Below, one piece after another: positions 27,907-37,081 of a stretch of 64,000 nt of DNA. The stretch covers positions 1,602,692-1,666,691 of the forward strand of contig CP051239.1 in assembly GCA_017794945.1 (NCBI GenBank), in the 5' to 3' direction. The notes beneath the pieces are model-generated. The model worked only from the letters and a program-made list of their open reading frames with translations, was not told the DNA's origin and ran no database searches. This DNA is from Alcanivorax sp. (GTDB taxonomy: Bacteria > Pseudomonadota > Gammaproteobacteria > Pseudomonadales > Alcanivoracaceae). How positions within the stretch are numbered: the first letter of the stretch is position 1; each line of letters begins with the position of its first letter. The position numbers were made by a program, and so were the translations under genes.

Positions 27907-29211
27907 ATGAGTCGTCGAGAACCGCTGGACCGGCTGTACGCGCTGGTCGCCAACGAAGAAGACGCGCGCACCTGCCGCGATATCAGCGAAGAAGCCTGCC
28001 GGGAAGTGCCCGGTAATTTCTTCAAGATCATTCTCGCCAATGTGCTGACCAAGATCGGCGACCTGCTGATCAACCCCAAGACCGTGCTGGCGTGGCTGAT
28101 CGGCGCCGTGGGGGCGCCCGGGGCGTTGGCCGGCCTGCTGGTGCCGATCCGCGAATCCGGTTCGCTGATCCCGCAGTTGGCGATCGGCGCCTGGATGCGC
28201 CGCCACCCGGTGCGCAAGGGCTTCTGGGTGTTCGGTTCGGTGCTGCAGGGCGCCTGCGTGCTGGCCATGGCGGCGGCGGTCTGGTGGCTTCAGGGGCTCG
28301 CCGCCGGGCTCGCCATTGTCGGGCTGTTGGTGGTGTTCAGCCTCGGTCGCGGCTTTTGCTCGGTGGCGATGAAGGACGTGCAAGGCAAGTGCATCCCAAA
28401 GGCCCGCCGGGGCCGGCTCACCGGGCTGGCGTCCACCCTGTCCGGGGCGGCGACGCTGGCGGTGGGGGTCTCCCTGTTCGGCGCGGACAGCGAGCCGGGC
28501 ATGCGGTTCTACACGCTGCTGTTGCTCGCCGCCGGCCTCGCCTGGTGGCTGGCGGCCACGGTGTTCTCCAAGGTGGACGAGTTCCACGGTGAGACTGCCG
28601 GCGGCGGTCACGCCCTGCGCCAGGCGTTCGAGAGTCTTGGTTTACTGGTCAGCGATGCGCCCTTCCGCGATTTCGTGACCGCCCGGGCGCTGCTGATGGC
28701 CTCCGCCCTGGGCTCGCCGTTTCTGGTGGTGCTGGCTCAGAACCGGGCCGACGGCGCCGCCCTGTTGGGGGGCTTCCTGGTGGCGTCCAGCCTGGCCAGC
28801 ACGGTCAGCGCCAGTGTCTGGGGCTATATGGCGGACGCTTCCAGCCGCCAGGTGATGATCCGCGGCGGTGCTCTGGCGGCGCTGGTGTGCCTGGGCGTGG
28901 CGGCGGTGGCCCTGACCGAGCCCGCCTGGGATGGGGTCACCTGGTTTTACCCGGTGGCGTTCTTCGTGCTCAGTATCGCCCATTCCGGCGTCCGCATCGG
29001 CCGCAAGACCTATCTGGTGGACATGGCCGGCGGCACCAAACGCACCGACTACACCGCCGTCAGCAACACCGTGATCGGCGTGCTGCTGTTGGTGCTGGGC
29101 GGTGTCAGCGCGGCGGTGTCCCTGCTGGGTGCCCAATGGGCCCTGTTGCTGCTGGGCGCCATGGGCGTTCTGGGGACGCTCTGGTCGTGGAAGCTTAAGG
29201 AAGTGGAATAG
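27907..29211 (+). CDS. MFS transporter
   Basis: 434 residues with about 12 hydrophobic segments. A soluble N-terminal stretch of about 40 residues (EEDARTCRDISEEACREVPG) precedes the first helix, which is unusual but is seen in a subgroup of MFS proteins. The loop after helix 4 (MKDVQGKCIPKARRGRLTGL) is basic as in MFS carriers. The substrate is unknown. It is convergent with the ExoD gene, with 21 bases between stops. Confidence 0.8.
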   Translation: MSRREPLDRLYALVANEEDARTCRDISEEACREVPGNFFKIILANVLTKIGDLLINPKTVLAWLIGAVGAPGALAGLLVPIRESGSLIPQLAIGAWMRRHPVRKGFWVFGSVLQGACVLAMAAAVWWLQGLAAGLAIVGLLVVFSLGRGFCSVAMKDVQGKCIPKARRGRLTGLASTLSGAATLAVGVSLFGADSEPGMRFYTLLLLAAGLAWWLAATVFSKVDEFHGETAGGGHALRQAFESLGLLVSDAPFRDFVTARALLMASALGSPFLVVLAQNRADGAALLGGFLVASSLASTVSASVWGYMADASSRQVMIRGGALAALVCLGVAAVALTEPAWDGVTWFYPVAFFVLSIAHSGVRIGRKTYLVDMAGGTKRTDYTAVSNTVIGVLLLVLGGVSAAVSLLGAQWALLLLGAMGVLGTLWSWKLKEVE

Positions 29212-29232
29212 TCGCGGGCCGGCCAACGGCGC

Positions 29233-29826
29233 TCAGAACAGCGGCCAGAAATACACGGCCGCGGCGCCCGCCGCGATCACGCCGGCCAGGCTGAACAGCG
29301 CCAGAGCGCCGTCATGGGCGGCCAGCGCCAGGGCATAGAGGGCGATGATCAGCGCCGGCACCGCCGCCGCGAACGGCACCAGCTCCAGCGGCACCATCGC
29401 CGCCGCCAGCACCAGGCACAGCGCCGCGCCAAGGCGGTTGAACGGCCACACCGTGAGGGCGCGCAGCCGTGGCTTGAGCAGCCGGTCGATCCGCTCCGTC
29501 CAGGGCCGCGCCTTCCCGACCGCCGCGCGGAACTTCGCCCGCTCGAAAGACATCCGGCGCAGCCGCCCGGGCACCCAGGGCGTGCGTTTGCCGAACACCA
29601 GCTGGCCGGCCACCAGCATGATCAGCAGCGCGCTCAGGGTGGGTACCCCAGGGATCGCGCCGGTGGGCAGCAACACCATCAGCGTCGGTGCCAGCAGCAA
29701 GGGGCCGAAGCCCCGCCCCTGCATGGTCTCCACCACGGACACCAGCGACAGCTCGCTGCCGTCCGGCTCGTCCGCCAGCTTGACGAGAATATCGGTCAGC
29801 CCCAGGGCCGGTTCATTGGCGGGCAC
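29233..29826 (-). CDS. ExoD family membrane protein
   Basis: 197 residues. Four to five hydrophobic segments and the family element MVLLPTGAIPGVPTLSALLI fit ExoD, a family named after a rhizobial exopolysaccharide mutant; the molecular role is unknown. I chose the GTG at 29826 (MPANEPALGL) because GGAG lies 6 bases before it; the frame can be extended to a TTG at 29850. No polysaccharide genes lie nearby. Confidence 0.85.
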   Translation of the reverse strand: MPANEPALGLTDILVKLADEPDGSELSLVSVVETMQGRGFGPLLLAPTLMVLLPTGAIPGVPTLSALLIMLVAGQLVFGKRTPWVPGRLRRMSFERAKFRAAVGKARPWTERIDRLLKPRLRALTVWPFNRLGAALCLVLAAAMVPLELVPFAAAVPALIIALYALALAAHDGALALFSLAGVIAAGAAAVYFWPLF

Positions 29827-30004
29827 GGGTTCTCCTGATCCTTGTGGCAAGTAGGTGACGTTCCGAGTCCCGCTCAGCCTGTCGCATAACCACCGGCTTC
29901 GGCTATCAAACCGACGTGAAGATTTACCTTTTATAACGATCTTGGGTAAAGTCAGTAGGCTTTATTCAATAACAACGGCCAAGATGGCCTAAATGGAGGG
30001 AACC

Positions 30005-30592
30005 TTGAAAAAATACGCACTTCTTCTCGCCACCACTTCCCTGGCGCTTAGCCCGCTTAGTGCCCTGGCCGCCGGTGACGGCTCCGGCATGGTGTTCGGT
30101 GTCGGTGTCGGCTATGACCAGAGCAACCTGGATGACTTCATCGAGGGCACTGGTGGCCCTTCCGCGAGCTCTCCGGACGCTGAACTGGGGACGGATATCT
30201 ATATTGGTTTCGCCGCGAACCAAAGCCTGACGGTACGGTTCGGGCACCGTCGTTTCGGCGATGCCGAATCGGAAGTGTTCAACGGTCTCGCCGAGGTGGA
30301 TCTGGAGGCGGACGGCTTTTACGCCGCCGTGGATCTGTTGTTCCCGGTGACGGATCGCTTCTTCGTGGGCGGTACCCTGGGCAGCCAGGGCATTGACGCG
30401 GAGTTGAGCGCGGGCGGTAGCAGTGTCGATGATGATGCCCGTGACTTTTATTACGGCGCACGCGCGAAGTGGCTGCTGGGCGAGAGCTCCGCGCTGACCG
30501 CCGCCTATAACCTGTACAGTTTCGAGGTGGACGACGCCGGCGAGGACATCGAGTACGACACCCTCGCGGTGGGTCTGGAGTGGCGCTTCTAA
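30005..30592 (+). CDS. Small outer-membrane beta-barrel protein
   Basis: 195 residues. A signal peptide (MKKYALLLATTSLALSPLSA, cleavage after ALA) precedes alternating amphipathic strands (SLTVRFGHRRF, DGFYAAVDLLFPV). The last residues, AVGLEWRF, end in the terminal Phe that serves as BAM insertion signal. The start is the TTG at 30005, since GGAGGG sits directly before it; the ATG at 29993 overlaps that ribosome site and would spoil the signal peptide. Its stop codon overlaps the stop of trmB on the other strand. Porin-like or structural; no substrate can be assigned. Confidence 0.83.
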   Translation: MKKYALLLATTSLALSPLSALAAGDGSGMVFGVGVGYDQSNLDDFIEGTGGPSASSPDAELGTDIYIGFAANQSLTVRFGHRRFGDAESEVFNGLAEVDLEADGFYAAVDLLFPVTDRFFVGGTLGSQGIDAELSAGGSSVDDDARDFYYGARAKWLLGESSALTAAYNLYSFEVDDAGEDIEYDTLAVGLEWRF

Positions 30593-31320
30593 GCGTCCTT
30601 CTGGCCGGTTTTCTCGAACAGTAAGTCCCAAACGCCGTGGCCCAGACCGGCGCCACGGCGCTCGAATTTGGTTTCCGGGCGCCAGCCCGGGCGTTCCGCG
30701 AAACACCCCTCGCCCGCCGTATTCACGAAGCCCGCTGAGCCGTTCATCACCGCCATCATATGCTCGGCGTAATCCTGCCAGTCCGTTGCCATATGCAGCG
30801 CGCCGCCGGGGCGCAGCTTGGCATTCACCAGCGCCACCCAGTCCGGCTGCACGATGCGCCGTTTGTGGTGCTTTTTCTTGTGCCACGGATCGGGGAAATA
30901 GAGCTGCAGCCGGTCCAGGGAGCCGTCCGGAATGCACAGCTTGAGGATGTCCACGGCGTCGTCGCAGTAGGTGCGCAGATTGCTCAGGCCGCGCTCCTGA
31001 ATTTCCAGCAGCAGGGCGCCGACACCGGGCCGGTGTACCTCGATGCCGATAAAGTCCTTGTCCGGCTCCGCTTCGGCCATGCTGGCCAGGGACTGGCCCA
31101 TGCCGTAGCCGATTTCCAGAACCCGAGGCGCCTGGCGGCCAAATTCCGCCCGTGGATCCAGCACGCCCTGGCCGCGTTCCAGGCCATAGCGGGGCCACAG
31201 TGTGTCCAGTGCCTTGCGCTGGCCATGGGTAAGCCGGCCTTCGCGCAGCACGAAACTGCGTACCCGGCGCATCACCTTGCCGGTTTCCGGGTCCTTGTCA
31301 TGGTGTAGAAAATCGAGCAT
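30589..31320 (-). CDS. trmB: tRNA (guanine-N7-)-methyltransferase
   Basis: Makes m7G46 in the tRNA variable loop, 243 residues. It has the class I SAM site VLEIGYGMGQSLASMA, the catalytic region LQLYFPDPWHKKKHHKRRIV and the end TKFERRG. The start at 31320 (MLDFLHHDKDPETGK) fits homologues; the upstream extension falls in a REP element. It follows thiG on the same strand. The stop TAG shares bases with the TAA of the convergent barrel gene (30589-30592, CTAA). Confidence 0.96.
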   Translation of the reverse strand: MLDFLHHDKDPETGKVMRRVRSFVLREGRLTHGQRKALDTLWPRYGLERGQGVLDPRAEFGRQAPRVLEIGYGMGQSLASMAEAEPDKDFIGIEVHRPGVGALLLEIQERGLSNLRTYCDDAVDILKLCIPDGSLDRLQLYFPDPWHKKKHHKRRIVQPDWVALVNAKLRPGGALHMATDWQDYAEHMMAVMNGSAGFVNTAGEGCFAERPGWRPETKFERRGAGLGHGVWDLLFEKTGQKDA

Positions 31321-31347
31321 GGCTATTACGATCCGAAACAACGTTTC

Positions 31348-31416
31348 TGGTATCCTGCGGGGCAACCTTTGCCGGGTGGCTAACGCCACCCTTTCGCGGG
31401 CAGGCCCGCTCCCACA
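31348..31416 (+). repeat. REP-type palindromic element, copy B
   Basis: CTGGTATCCTGC leader, first stem GGGTGGC-TAAC-GCCACCC (31374-31391), then the REP core TTTCGCGGGCAGGCCCGCT followed by CCCACA (31392-31416). It lies between trmB and thiG, which are on the same strand. The stem differs from copy A in both arms at once. Confidence 0.85.
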
Positions 31417-31423
31417 AAGAGTG

Positions 31424-32203
31424 CTAAATCAGGCCTTCGCCGGGCGACGAGGGGTTGGCATAGACTCGCTTGGGCATGCGCCCGGCCAGGAAGCCTTCGC
31501 GGCCCGCTTCGATGGCTTTTTTCATGGCGCTGGCCATCAGCACCGGCTTCTTGGCGTGGGCCACGGCGGAATTCAACAGCACGCCGTCGCAGCCCAGCTC
31601 CATGGCCAGGGTGGCGTCGCTGGGGGTGCCCACGCCGGCGTCGACGATGATCGGCACCTTCGCTTGTTCCATGATCAGCAGCAGGCTGTGCGGGTTGAGA
31701 ATGCCCAACCCGGAGCCGATCAGCGAGCCCAGCGGCATCACCGCCACGCAGCCCACGTCTTCCAGTTCCTTGGCGACGATCGGGTCGTCGTTGGTGTAGA
31801 CCATCACCTGGAAGCCGTCGTCCACCAGCTCCCGCGCCGCCTTTACGGTATCGGCGATGTTCGGGTAGAGGGTTTTCTGGTCGCCCAGCACTTCCAGCTT
31901 CACCAGGCTGTGCCCGTCCAGCAGCTCGCGGGCCAGCTTGCAGGTGCGCACCGCGTCCTCGGCGTTAAAGCAGCCGGCGGTGTTGGGCAGGATGGTGTAC
32001 CGCTCCGGGCTGACGAAATCCAGCAGGTTGGGTTCGTCCGGGTTCTGGCCCATGTTGGTCCGTCGCAGGGCCACGGTAACGATCTCCGCGCCGCTGGCTT
32101 CGATGGCGTCGCGGGTTTCCTCGAAATCCTTGTACTTACCGGTGCCGATCAGCAGCCGGGAAGTGTAGGTCTTGCCGGCGATGGTGAGTAGGTCTTCGCT
32201 CAT
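31424..32203 (-). CDS. thiG: Thiazole synthase
   Basis: Forms the thiazole phosphate moiety of thiamine from deoxyxylulose phosphate, dehydroglycine and ThiS-thiocarboxylate; 259 residues, a TIM barrel. The Schiff-base lysine is in [11 protein letters not shown]; the phosphate-binding end [11 protein letters not shown] and [12 protein letters not shown] are conserved. The ATG at 32203 ([13 protein letters not shown]) is chosen over the upstream extension. It lies 86 bases after thiS on the same strand; dehydroglycine synthesis (ThiH or ThiO) is not in the window. Confidence 0.96.
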   Translation of the reverse strand: MSEDLLTIAGKTYTSRLLIGTGKYKDFEETRDAIEASGAEIVTVALRRTNMGQNPDEPNLLDFVSPERYTILPNTAGCFNAEDAVRTCKLARELLDGHSLVKLEVLGDQKTLYPNIADTVKAARELVDDGFQVMVYTNDDPIVAKELEDVGCVAVMPLGSLIGSGLGILNPHSLLLIMEQAKVPIIVDAGVGTPSDATLAMELGCDGVLLNSAVAHAKKPVLMASAMKKAIEAGREGFLAGRMPKRVYANPSSPGEGLI

Positions 32204-32289
32204 GGTCGATTCCCGTGTTAGGCGGTTCTGCATTCTGATGAGACGTGTCCGGTCGTAAATCACGCTGCGAAGCTGGCTTCGGTCGCGAT

Positions 32290-32487
32290 TTACCCCCCTC
32301 CTATCGCATGGACGACTTCAACCGTGTCGCCCTCTCGCAGAGTGTGGGTGCCGTGTTCGCTTTTCGGCACGATTTCCCGGTTCACCTCCACCGCCAGCCG
32401 CCGGCCGGTGAGCTGCAACTCGGCCACCAGATCGGCGACGGTGGTGCCGGTGAAGGGGTAAGGGTCGCCGTTAACGATCAGATTCAT
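32290..32487 (-). CDS. thiS: Sulfur carrier protein ThiS
   Basis: Ubiquitin-fold sulfur carrier for thiazole synthesis, 65 residues. It starts [20 protein letters not shown] and ends [10 protein letters not shown], giving the C-terminal Gly-Gly needed for adenylation and thiocarboxylation. Its start overlaps the stop of the DUF423 gene in an ATGA arrangement. It is shorter than the open frame that contains it, the rest of which is antiparallel shadow from the DUF423 gene. Confidence 0.94.
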   Translation of the reverse strand: MNLIVNGDPYPFTGTTVADLVAELQLTGRRLAVEVNREIVPKSEHGTHTLREGDTVEVVHAIGGG

Positions 32488-32852
32488 AGCGCTTTCACCA
32501 GGGACCAGGTCAGCCACAGCCAGCCGATAATCAGTGCCAGGCCGCCCAGTGGGGTCACCGCGCCGAGCCACTTCTGGCCGCTCAGCACCAGCACGTAAAG
32601 ACTGCCGCTGAACACCAGCATGCCGGCGAACAGAATCCAACCGGCGGTGACCAGCCCGGACGCCCCGAACTGCTTCGCCAGCAGCCCGATGAGCAGCAAC
32701 GCCAGCGCGTGGTAGAAGTGGTACTGGCTGGCGGTGCCCCAGATCTCCAGCATGGCGCCGTCCACCCGGGCCTTCAGGCCGTGGGCGCCGAAGGCCCCGA
32801 GCAACACGGCCAGGGCGCCGTTGAGCGCGCCCAGAATCAGCAGCAGTTTCAT
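32484..32852 (-). CDS. DUF423 family inner-membrane protein (YgdD-like)
   Basis: 122 residues with four hydrophobic segments. Family elements are LGAFGAHGLKARVDGAMLEI, YHFYHALALLLIGLL and LFAGMLVFSGSLYVL. Function unknown. It is translationally coupled to thiS by a 4-base overlap, as in pseudomonads, without any known link to thiamine. Confidence 0.93.
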   Translation of the reverse strand: MKLLLILGALNGALAVLLGAFGAHGLKARVDGAMLEIWGTASQYHFYHALALLLIGLLAKQFGASGLVTAGWILFAGMLVFSGSLYVLVLSGQKWLGAVTPLGGLALIIGWLWLTWSLVKAL

Positions 32853-32934
32853 AATCGGCAGTGTGTAATGAATGTGGGCGGCAGTATAAAAGATGTGGAG
32901 CCAAAAGGGGGCGTCCTCAACCCCGCCGCGCCCA

Positions 32935-32965
32935 TAAAAAAGCCCCGCCGGGGCACGGCGGGGCT
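32935..32965 (-). terminator. Intrinsic terminator of rpoH
   Basis: A 9-bp stem (32941-32949 with 32957-32965, AGCCCCGCC arm). Read on the minus strand it is followed by a run of T residues (the A run from 32935). It lies 41 bases after the rpoH stop. Confidence 0.88.
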
Positions 32966-33005
32966 TGCTTGCAAGGCAGATGGATCGGGTTCGCCCGCCG
33001 CCAAA

Positions 33006-33869
33006 TCAGGCGGCGATGGCGTTACGCAACTTCTTCAGCGCGTTGTTCTCAAGCTGGCGGATGCGTTCGGCGGAAACGCCGTACTCGTCGGCCAGCTCCT
33101 GAAGCGTGGATTTCTGGTCGGCCAGCCAGCGGCGTTCGAGAATATCGCGGCTGCGCTCGTCCAGGGTCATGATCGCCGAGCCCAGCTGGCGCGAACTGCG
33201 CTGCTGGTCGTCCTCGGCGGCGACCAGATCGGCCGGGTCGCTGTTGTCGCTGTGCAAATAGGCCGCCGGCGACGGAATCGGACTGTCCTCGTCGTCGCTG
33301 GTGGGGCCGTCGAAGCTGGCGTCGAAGGCGCCGAGGCGGCCTTCCATTTCCTTCACCTGGGTGGCGGTGACGCCCAGGTCGTCGGCCACGCGCTGGGCTT
33401 CTTCCGTGGTCAGGCGGCCAAGACGCTTCTTCTGGCCGCGCAGGTTGAAGAACAGTTTACGCTGGGCCTTGGTGGTGGCCACTTTGACGATGCGCCAGTT
33501 CTTGATCACGTATTCGTGAATTTCGGCTTTGATCCAGTGCACGGCGAAGCTCACCAGCCGCACGCCCTTGGTCGGGTCGAACCGTTTGACGGCCTTCATC
33601 AAGCCGACGTTGCCCTCCTGGATCAGGTCGCCCAGGGGCAGGCCATAACCGGTGTAGCTGCGGGCGATGTGCACCACGAAGCGCAGGTGGGCGAGCACCA
33701 GATTGCGGGCGGCGTCCAGGTCTTCGTCGAAGTACAACCGCTCGGTCAGCTGACGCTCTTCGTCGACGCTGAGCACGGGCACGCTGTTCACCGCGCGGAT
33801 ATAGGCATCCAGGTCGTGACCCGGGACCGCCAGCGGCAGAGCGTGAGCCTGTTGCAGTTGTGTTTTCAT
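33006..33869 (-). CDS. rpoH: Heat-shock sigma factor sigma-32
   Basis: 287 residues. Region 2 has [20 protein letters not shown] and [19 protein letters not shown]; the RpoH box QRKLFFNLR is present; region 4 ends with [18 protein letters not shown]. It directs transcription of heat-shock genes. The start at 33869 ([11 protein letters not shown]) has GGGAGA before it; the extension to 33899 runs into the operator region. It follows ftsYEX on the same strand, as in relatives. A perfect CIRCE element lies 35-61 bases upstream of the start, so repression by HrcA is predicted. Confidence 0.97.
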   Translation of the reverse strand: MKTQLQQAHALPLAVPGHDLDAYIRAVNSVPVLSVDEERQLTERLYFDEDLDAARNLVLAHLRFVVHIARSYTGYGLPLGDLIQEGNVGLMKAVKRFDPTKGVRLVSFAVHWIKAEIHEYVIKNWRIVKVATTKAQRKLFFNLRGQKKRLGRLTTEEAQRVADDLGVTATQVKEMEGRLGAFDASFDGPTSDDEDSPIPSPAAYLHSDNSDPADLVAAEDDQQRSSRQLGSAIMTLDERSRDILERRWLADQKSTLQELADEYGVSAERIRQLENNALKKLRNAIAA

Positions 33870-33903
33870 GTCTCCCTTCTCCCTTATTGGGTTGGGCATG
33901 ATG

Positions 33904-33930
33904 TTAGCACTCGGTTTCTTGGAGTGCTAA
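33904..33930 (-). promoter_or_regulatory. Perfect CIRCE operator (HrcA site) upstream of rpoH
   Basis: TTAGCACTC (33904-33912), nine bases, GAGTGCTAA (33922-33930): an exact match to the CIRCE consensus TTAGCACTC-N9-GAGTGCTAA. It ends 35 bases before the rpoH ATG. On the rpoH strand the arms give TTAGCA and TAACAT, 18 bases apart, so the operator may overlap the core promoter; that part is weak inference. HrcA itself is not encoded in the window. Confidence 0.93.
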
Positions 33931-34081
33931 TAGCCGGATTGGTTCCCCGCTATTCATCCTCTCGATGACGGGGCCGGACGGGGAATCCAGGCTACCCGAA
34001 GCGGGTGACCGTTCCGTGATCCCGGTCATTCATGGGACACCCAATGTAGGAGAGATTTCCCGCGATGGGGGTAAAGAAACG

Positions 34082-34113
34082 AAAAAAAGCGGCCGCTCAA
34101 AAAAGCGGCCGCT
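34082..34113 (-). terminator. Intrinsic terminator of ftsYEX
   Basis: Two copies of the palindrome AGCGGCCGCT (34088-34097 and 34104-34113) pair across a CAAAAA loop; on the minus strand the stem is followed by seven T residues. It starts within the ftsX stop codon. It separates ftsX from rpoH, so rpoH needs its own promoter. Confidence 0.88.
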
Positions 34114-35096
34114 CAGAACTGCGGCTCCACGTCACCCAGATGGCGGCTGACCGCCAGCCAGGCCCCCAACAACCCCAGGGTGCCGCTGAACAGGGGCAGC
34201 ACCAGCACGGTGGATGCACTCATGCCGGTGAGCGAGTGCTCGCTTTCGTAGAGGTTCAGCAATTCGTCGATGGGGCCGCCCAGCCACCACAGCGCGGTGC
34301 CCACCAGCACCAGGGACAGCACGCCCCCGGCGAACCCGAAGCAAAAGCCGCTGTACAGGAAGGGCCGGCGCACGAAGCCGTCGGTGCCGCCGACAATCTT
34401 GATCACCACGATTTCCTCGCGCCGGCTTTCTATGGCCAGGCGGATGGTGTTCACCACCACCAGCACCACGGCGGCGGCCAGGCCCAGGGTGAGCACGCCG
34501 ATCAGCCGGTCGCCCAGCTCGATGATGGCGTGCAGCCGGCGCACCCAGGCCACGTCCAGCTGGGCATTGTCCACTTCCGGCAGGGCGTTGAGTCGCGTTT
34601 GCAGCGCCTCCACCTGGCCGGGGGCGGCGTTGTCCGGGTACACCACGATCAGCGGCGGCAACGGGTTGTCCGGCAGGGCTTCCAGCACCTCCCCGAACCC
34701 GGACAGCGCCTTGAATTCGTCCAGGGCCTGGGCGCGGGTGATCACCTCGGTGCGTTTCACCGTGTCGAAGTCCGCCCAGTCGTCGGCCAGTTGCCGTTGC
34801 CGGCTTTCGTCCACGTCCATTTCCAGGAATACGGACAGGTGGGCGTTGCCGTCCCAGCCCTTAGTGATCACGCGGGCGTTGTCCAGCAGCACCGCCAGGC
34901 CGGCGGGCAGCGCCAGGGCGATGGCGATCACCAGCACCGTCATCAGGGCGCTGGACGGGGCGGCGCGCATCCGGTTCAGGGCGTCGCGCAGGGAGTCCCG
35001 GTGGTGGTGGCGCCAGGCGCGCAGGCGGTCGCCCAGGGAGGTGCGCGCGCTGCGGGCGCCGCCGGGCCGGCGGGCGCGGGGGCTGTTAGGCGCCAT
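34113..35096 (-). CDS. ftsX: Cell division protein FtsX
   Basis: ABC-type membrane subunit that transmits FtsE ATPase activity to periplasmic murein hydrolase activation during division; 327 residues. A basic N-terminal tail of about 45 residues is followed by helix 1 (MTVLVIAIALALPAGLAVLL), the extracellular ECD domain, and three C-terminal helices (including RLIGVLTLGLAAAVVLVVVN). Its first 11 bases overlap the end of ftsE. Confidence 0.95.
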   Translation of the reverse strand: MAPNSPRARRPGGARSARTSLGDRLRAWRHHHRDSLRDALNRMRAAPSSALMTVLVIAIALALPAGLAVLLDNARVITKGWDGNAHLSVFLEMDVDESRQRQLADDWADFDTVKRTEVITRAQALDEFKALSGFGEVLEALPDNPLPPLIVVYPDNAAPGQVEALQTRLNALPEVDNAQLDVAWVRRLHAIIELGDRLIGVLTLGLAAAVVLVVVNTIRLAIESRREEIVVIKIVGGTDGFVRRPFLYSGFCFGFAGGVLSLVLVGTALWWLGGPIDELLNLYESEHSLTGMSASTVLVLPLFSGTLGLLGAWLAVSRHLGDVEPQF

Positions 35097-35766
35097 GGTC
35101 GTCGTCCTCGCCGTCGTGAATCAGGCGGCCTTCGCGCAGCGTCAGCAGGCGGTGCCGGTGGCGGGCGATCAGCGACAGATCGTGGGTGGCGATCAGCACC
35201 GCCACGCCGACCCGGGCGAAATCATGGAACAGGTCCATGATCTCGGCGCTGAGCGCCGGGTCCAGGTTGCCGGTGGGCTCATCGGCGAGCAGCAGCGGCG
35301 GCTTGTTGACCACCGCCCGGGCGATGCCCACGCGCTGCTGCTCGCCGCCGGACAGCATGATCGGGTTGAGCTTTTCCTTGTTCAGCAGGCCCACTTTGTC
35401 CAGGGCGGCGCGCACCCGCTTGCCGATGTCGGCGCGGGCGAAGCCGGCGATCACCAGCGGCAAGGCCACGTTATCGAACACACTGCGGTCGAACAAAAGC
35501 TGATGGTTCTGGTGCACCATGCCGATCTTGCGGCGCAGATAGGGCACCTGCCGGGTGCTGAAGCCATTCAGGTTCTGGCCTTCCACGAACACCTGCCCCT
35601 GGGTCGGGCGTTCGATCATCATGATCAGCTTGAGCAATGTCGACTTGCCCGCGCCCGAATGACCGGTGAGAAAGGTCAGTTGGCCGGCGGGCAGCTCGAA
35701 GTGGATGCGACGCAGGGCGTCCTTGCCGTTCGGGTAGCGTTTACTGACCCGATCAAACTTGATCAT
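35086..35766 (-). CDS. ftsE: Cell division ATP-binding protein FtsE
   Basis: ABC ATPase partner of FtsX, 226 residues. Walker A GHSGAGKST (35-43), the signature LSGGEQQR, and Walker B LLLADEPTGNLD are complete. It ends with an Asp-rich tail (GEDDDHGA). It starts 9 bases after ftsY and overlaps ftsX. Confidence 0.97.
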   Translation of the reverse strand: MIKFDRVSKRYPNGKDALRRIHFELPAGQLTFLTGHSGAGKSTLLKLIMMIERPTQGQVFVEGQNLNGFSTRQVPYLRRKIGMVHQNHQLLFDRSVFDNVALPLVIAGFARADIGKRVRAALDKVGLLNKEKLNPIMLSGGEQQRVGIARAVVNKPPLLLADEPTGNLDPALSAEIMDLFHDFARVGVAVLIATHDLSLIARHRHRLLTLREGRLIHDGEDDDHGA

Positions 35767-35775
35767 GGGAGTCCT

Positions 35776-36933
35776 TCATCGGGCCACGTCCTCGAACAGC
35801 GCCTGCACGAATTCCTCGGCGTTGAACGGGCGCAGGTCTTCCAGCTGTTCGCCGACGCCGATAAAGCGGATCGGCAGGCCGGTGCGTTTGGCCAGCGCGA
35901 ACAGAATGCCGCCCTTGGCGGTGCCGTCCAGCTTGGTCAGCACCAGGCCGGTGACCCCGGCGGTGTCGCGGAATTCCTCGGCCTGGTTGATGGCGTTCTG
36001 GCCGGTGCCGGCGTCCAGCACCAGCAGCACCTCGTGGGGCGCCTCCGGGGACAGCTTTTTCATCACCCGGGTCACCTTGGAGAGCTCTTCCATCAGGTTG
36101 CCCCGGGTGTGCAGGCGGCCGGCGGTGTCGGCGATCAGCACGTCGGCGCCCCGGGACTGGGCCGCCTGCACCGCGTCGTAGACCACGCTGGCGGAGTCCG
36201 AGCCGGTGTGTTGGGCGACCACTGGAATCTCGTTGCGCTCGCCCCACACCTGCAGCTGCTCCACGGCGGCGGCGCGGAAGGTGTCGCCGGCGGCCAGCAT
36301 GACGTTCTTGCCTTCGGCCTTGAAGCGGCAGGCCAGCTTGCCGATGGTGGTGGTCTTGCCCACGCCGTTCACGCCCACCATCAGAATCACATAGGGCTTC
36401 TTGGCGGTGTCGATCTCCAGCGGCCGGTCCACCGGCACCAGCAGGTTGCGCAGTTCGTCCTGCAGCGCTTCGTAGAGCGCGTCCGCGTGCACCAGTTCCT
36501 GGCGGCCGACCCGCTCGGTGAGGTTGCCGATGATGGTGTCGGTGGCTTCCACGCCCACGTCCGCCACCAGCAACTGGGTCTCGATCTCCTCGAAGATCTC
36601 GTCGTCGATTTCCTTGGCGCCCACCAGCAGATCCGCCAGGCCCTTGCCCAGGTTCTTGCTGGTCTTGCTCATACCCTGCTTCATGCGCGTCCAGAAGCCG
36701 CCGTCGGCTTCGGCGGGCGCGGCTACCGGCTCGCTGACCGGGCGCTCGGGCTGGGCGGGGGCGTCCGCCGGCTCGGCTCTATCCGGCTCGGGCTGGGACG
36801 GTTGCGGCTGCTTGCCGAACATGCGCGAAAACAGGCCGGCTTTCTTTTCGCCGCGCGGCTCGTCGCCGCCGGACGCTCGCGGGCTGTCCTCGGCCGGGTC
36901 GCGATCGTCGTCGCGTGAAACTTCGTCGTTCAT
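35776..36933 (-). CDS. ftsY: Signal recognition particle receptor FtsY
   Basis: SRP receptor GTPase for co-translational membrane targeting, 385 residues. An acidic, proline-rich A domain (about 1-75) is followed by the N domain and the G domain with [15 protein letters not shown] (G1), [21 protein letters not shown] (G3) and [11 protein letters not shown] (G4). First gene of ftsY-ftsE-ftsX. It is divergent from the M16 peptidase pair across a 148-base gap. Confidence 0.97.
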   Translation of the reverse strand: MNDEVSRDDDRDPAEDSPRASGGDEPRGEKKAGLFSRMFGKQPQPSQPEPDRAEPADAPAQPERPVSEPVAAPAEADGGFWTRMKQGMSKTSKNLGKGLADLLVGAKEIDDEIFEEIETQLLVADVGVEATDTIIGNLTERVGRQELVHADALYEALQDELRNLLVPVDRPLEIDTAKKPYVILMVGVNGVGKTTTIGKLACRFKAEGKNVMLAAGDTFRAAAVEQLQVWGERNEIPVVAQHTGSDSASVVYDAVQAAQSRGADVLIADTAGRLHTRGNLMEELSKVTRVMKKLSPEAPHEVLLVLDAGTGQNAINQAEEFRDTAGVTGLVLTKLDGTAKGGILFALAKRTGLPIRFIGVGEQLEDLRPFNAEEFVQALFEDVAR

Positions 36934-37081
36934 GGTCAGTCGTATCCATCGGGTTGGGAGCCACCCGCCCGCCTGATGGGGTAGGGTGGGAGCCCGGAAA
37001 TGCCTTGCCCGCTCATCACGGGCGCGCGGCTATCCTACCATTGTCATTGCCGGCCGCCATAAACAGCGTAGAGGATTGCGG

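Noticed and set aside
34088..34113. Two NotI-like GCGGCCGC sites in tandem, considered as a cloning or assembly artefact
   Set aside because: They form the two arms of a well-placed terminator at the end of ftsX and are followed by a T run on the correct strand, so a natural function explains them.
34270..36918. An 882-codon open frame on the plus strand
   Set aside because: It is antisense across ftsX, ftsE and ftsY. Its composition (Arg, Gln, His, Gly-rich) is that of a shadow frame.
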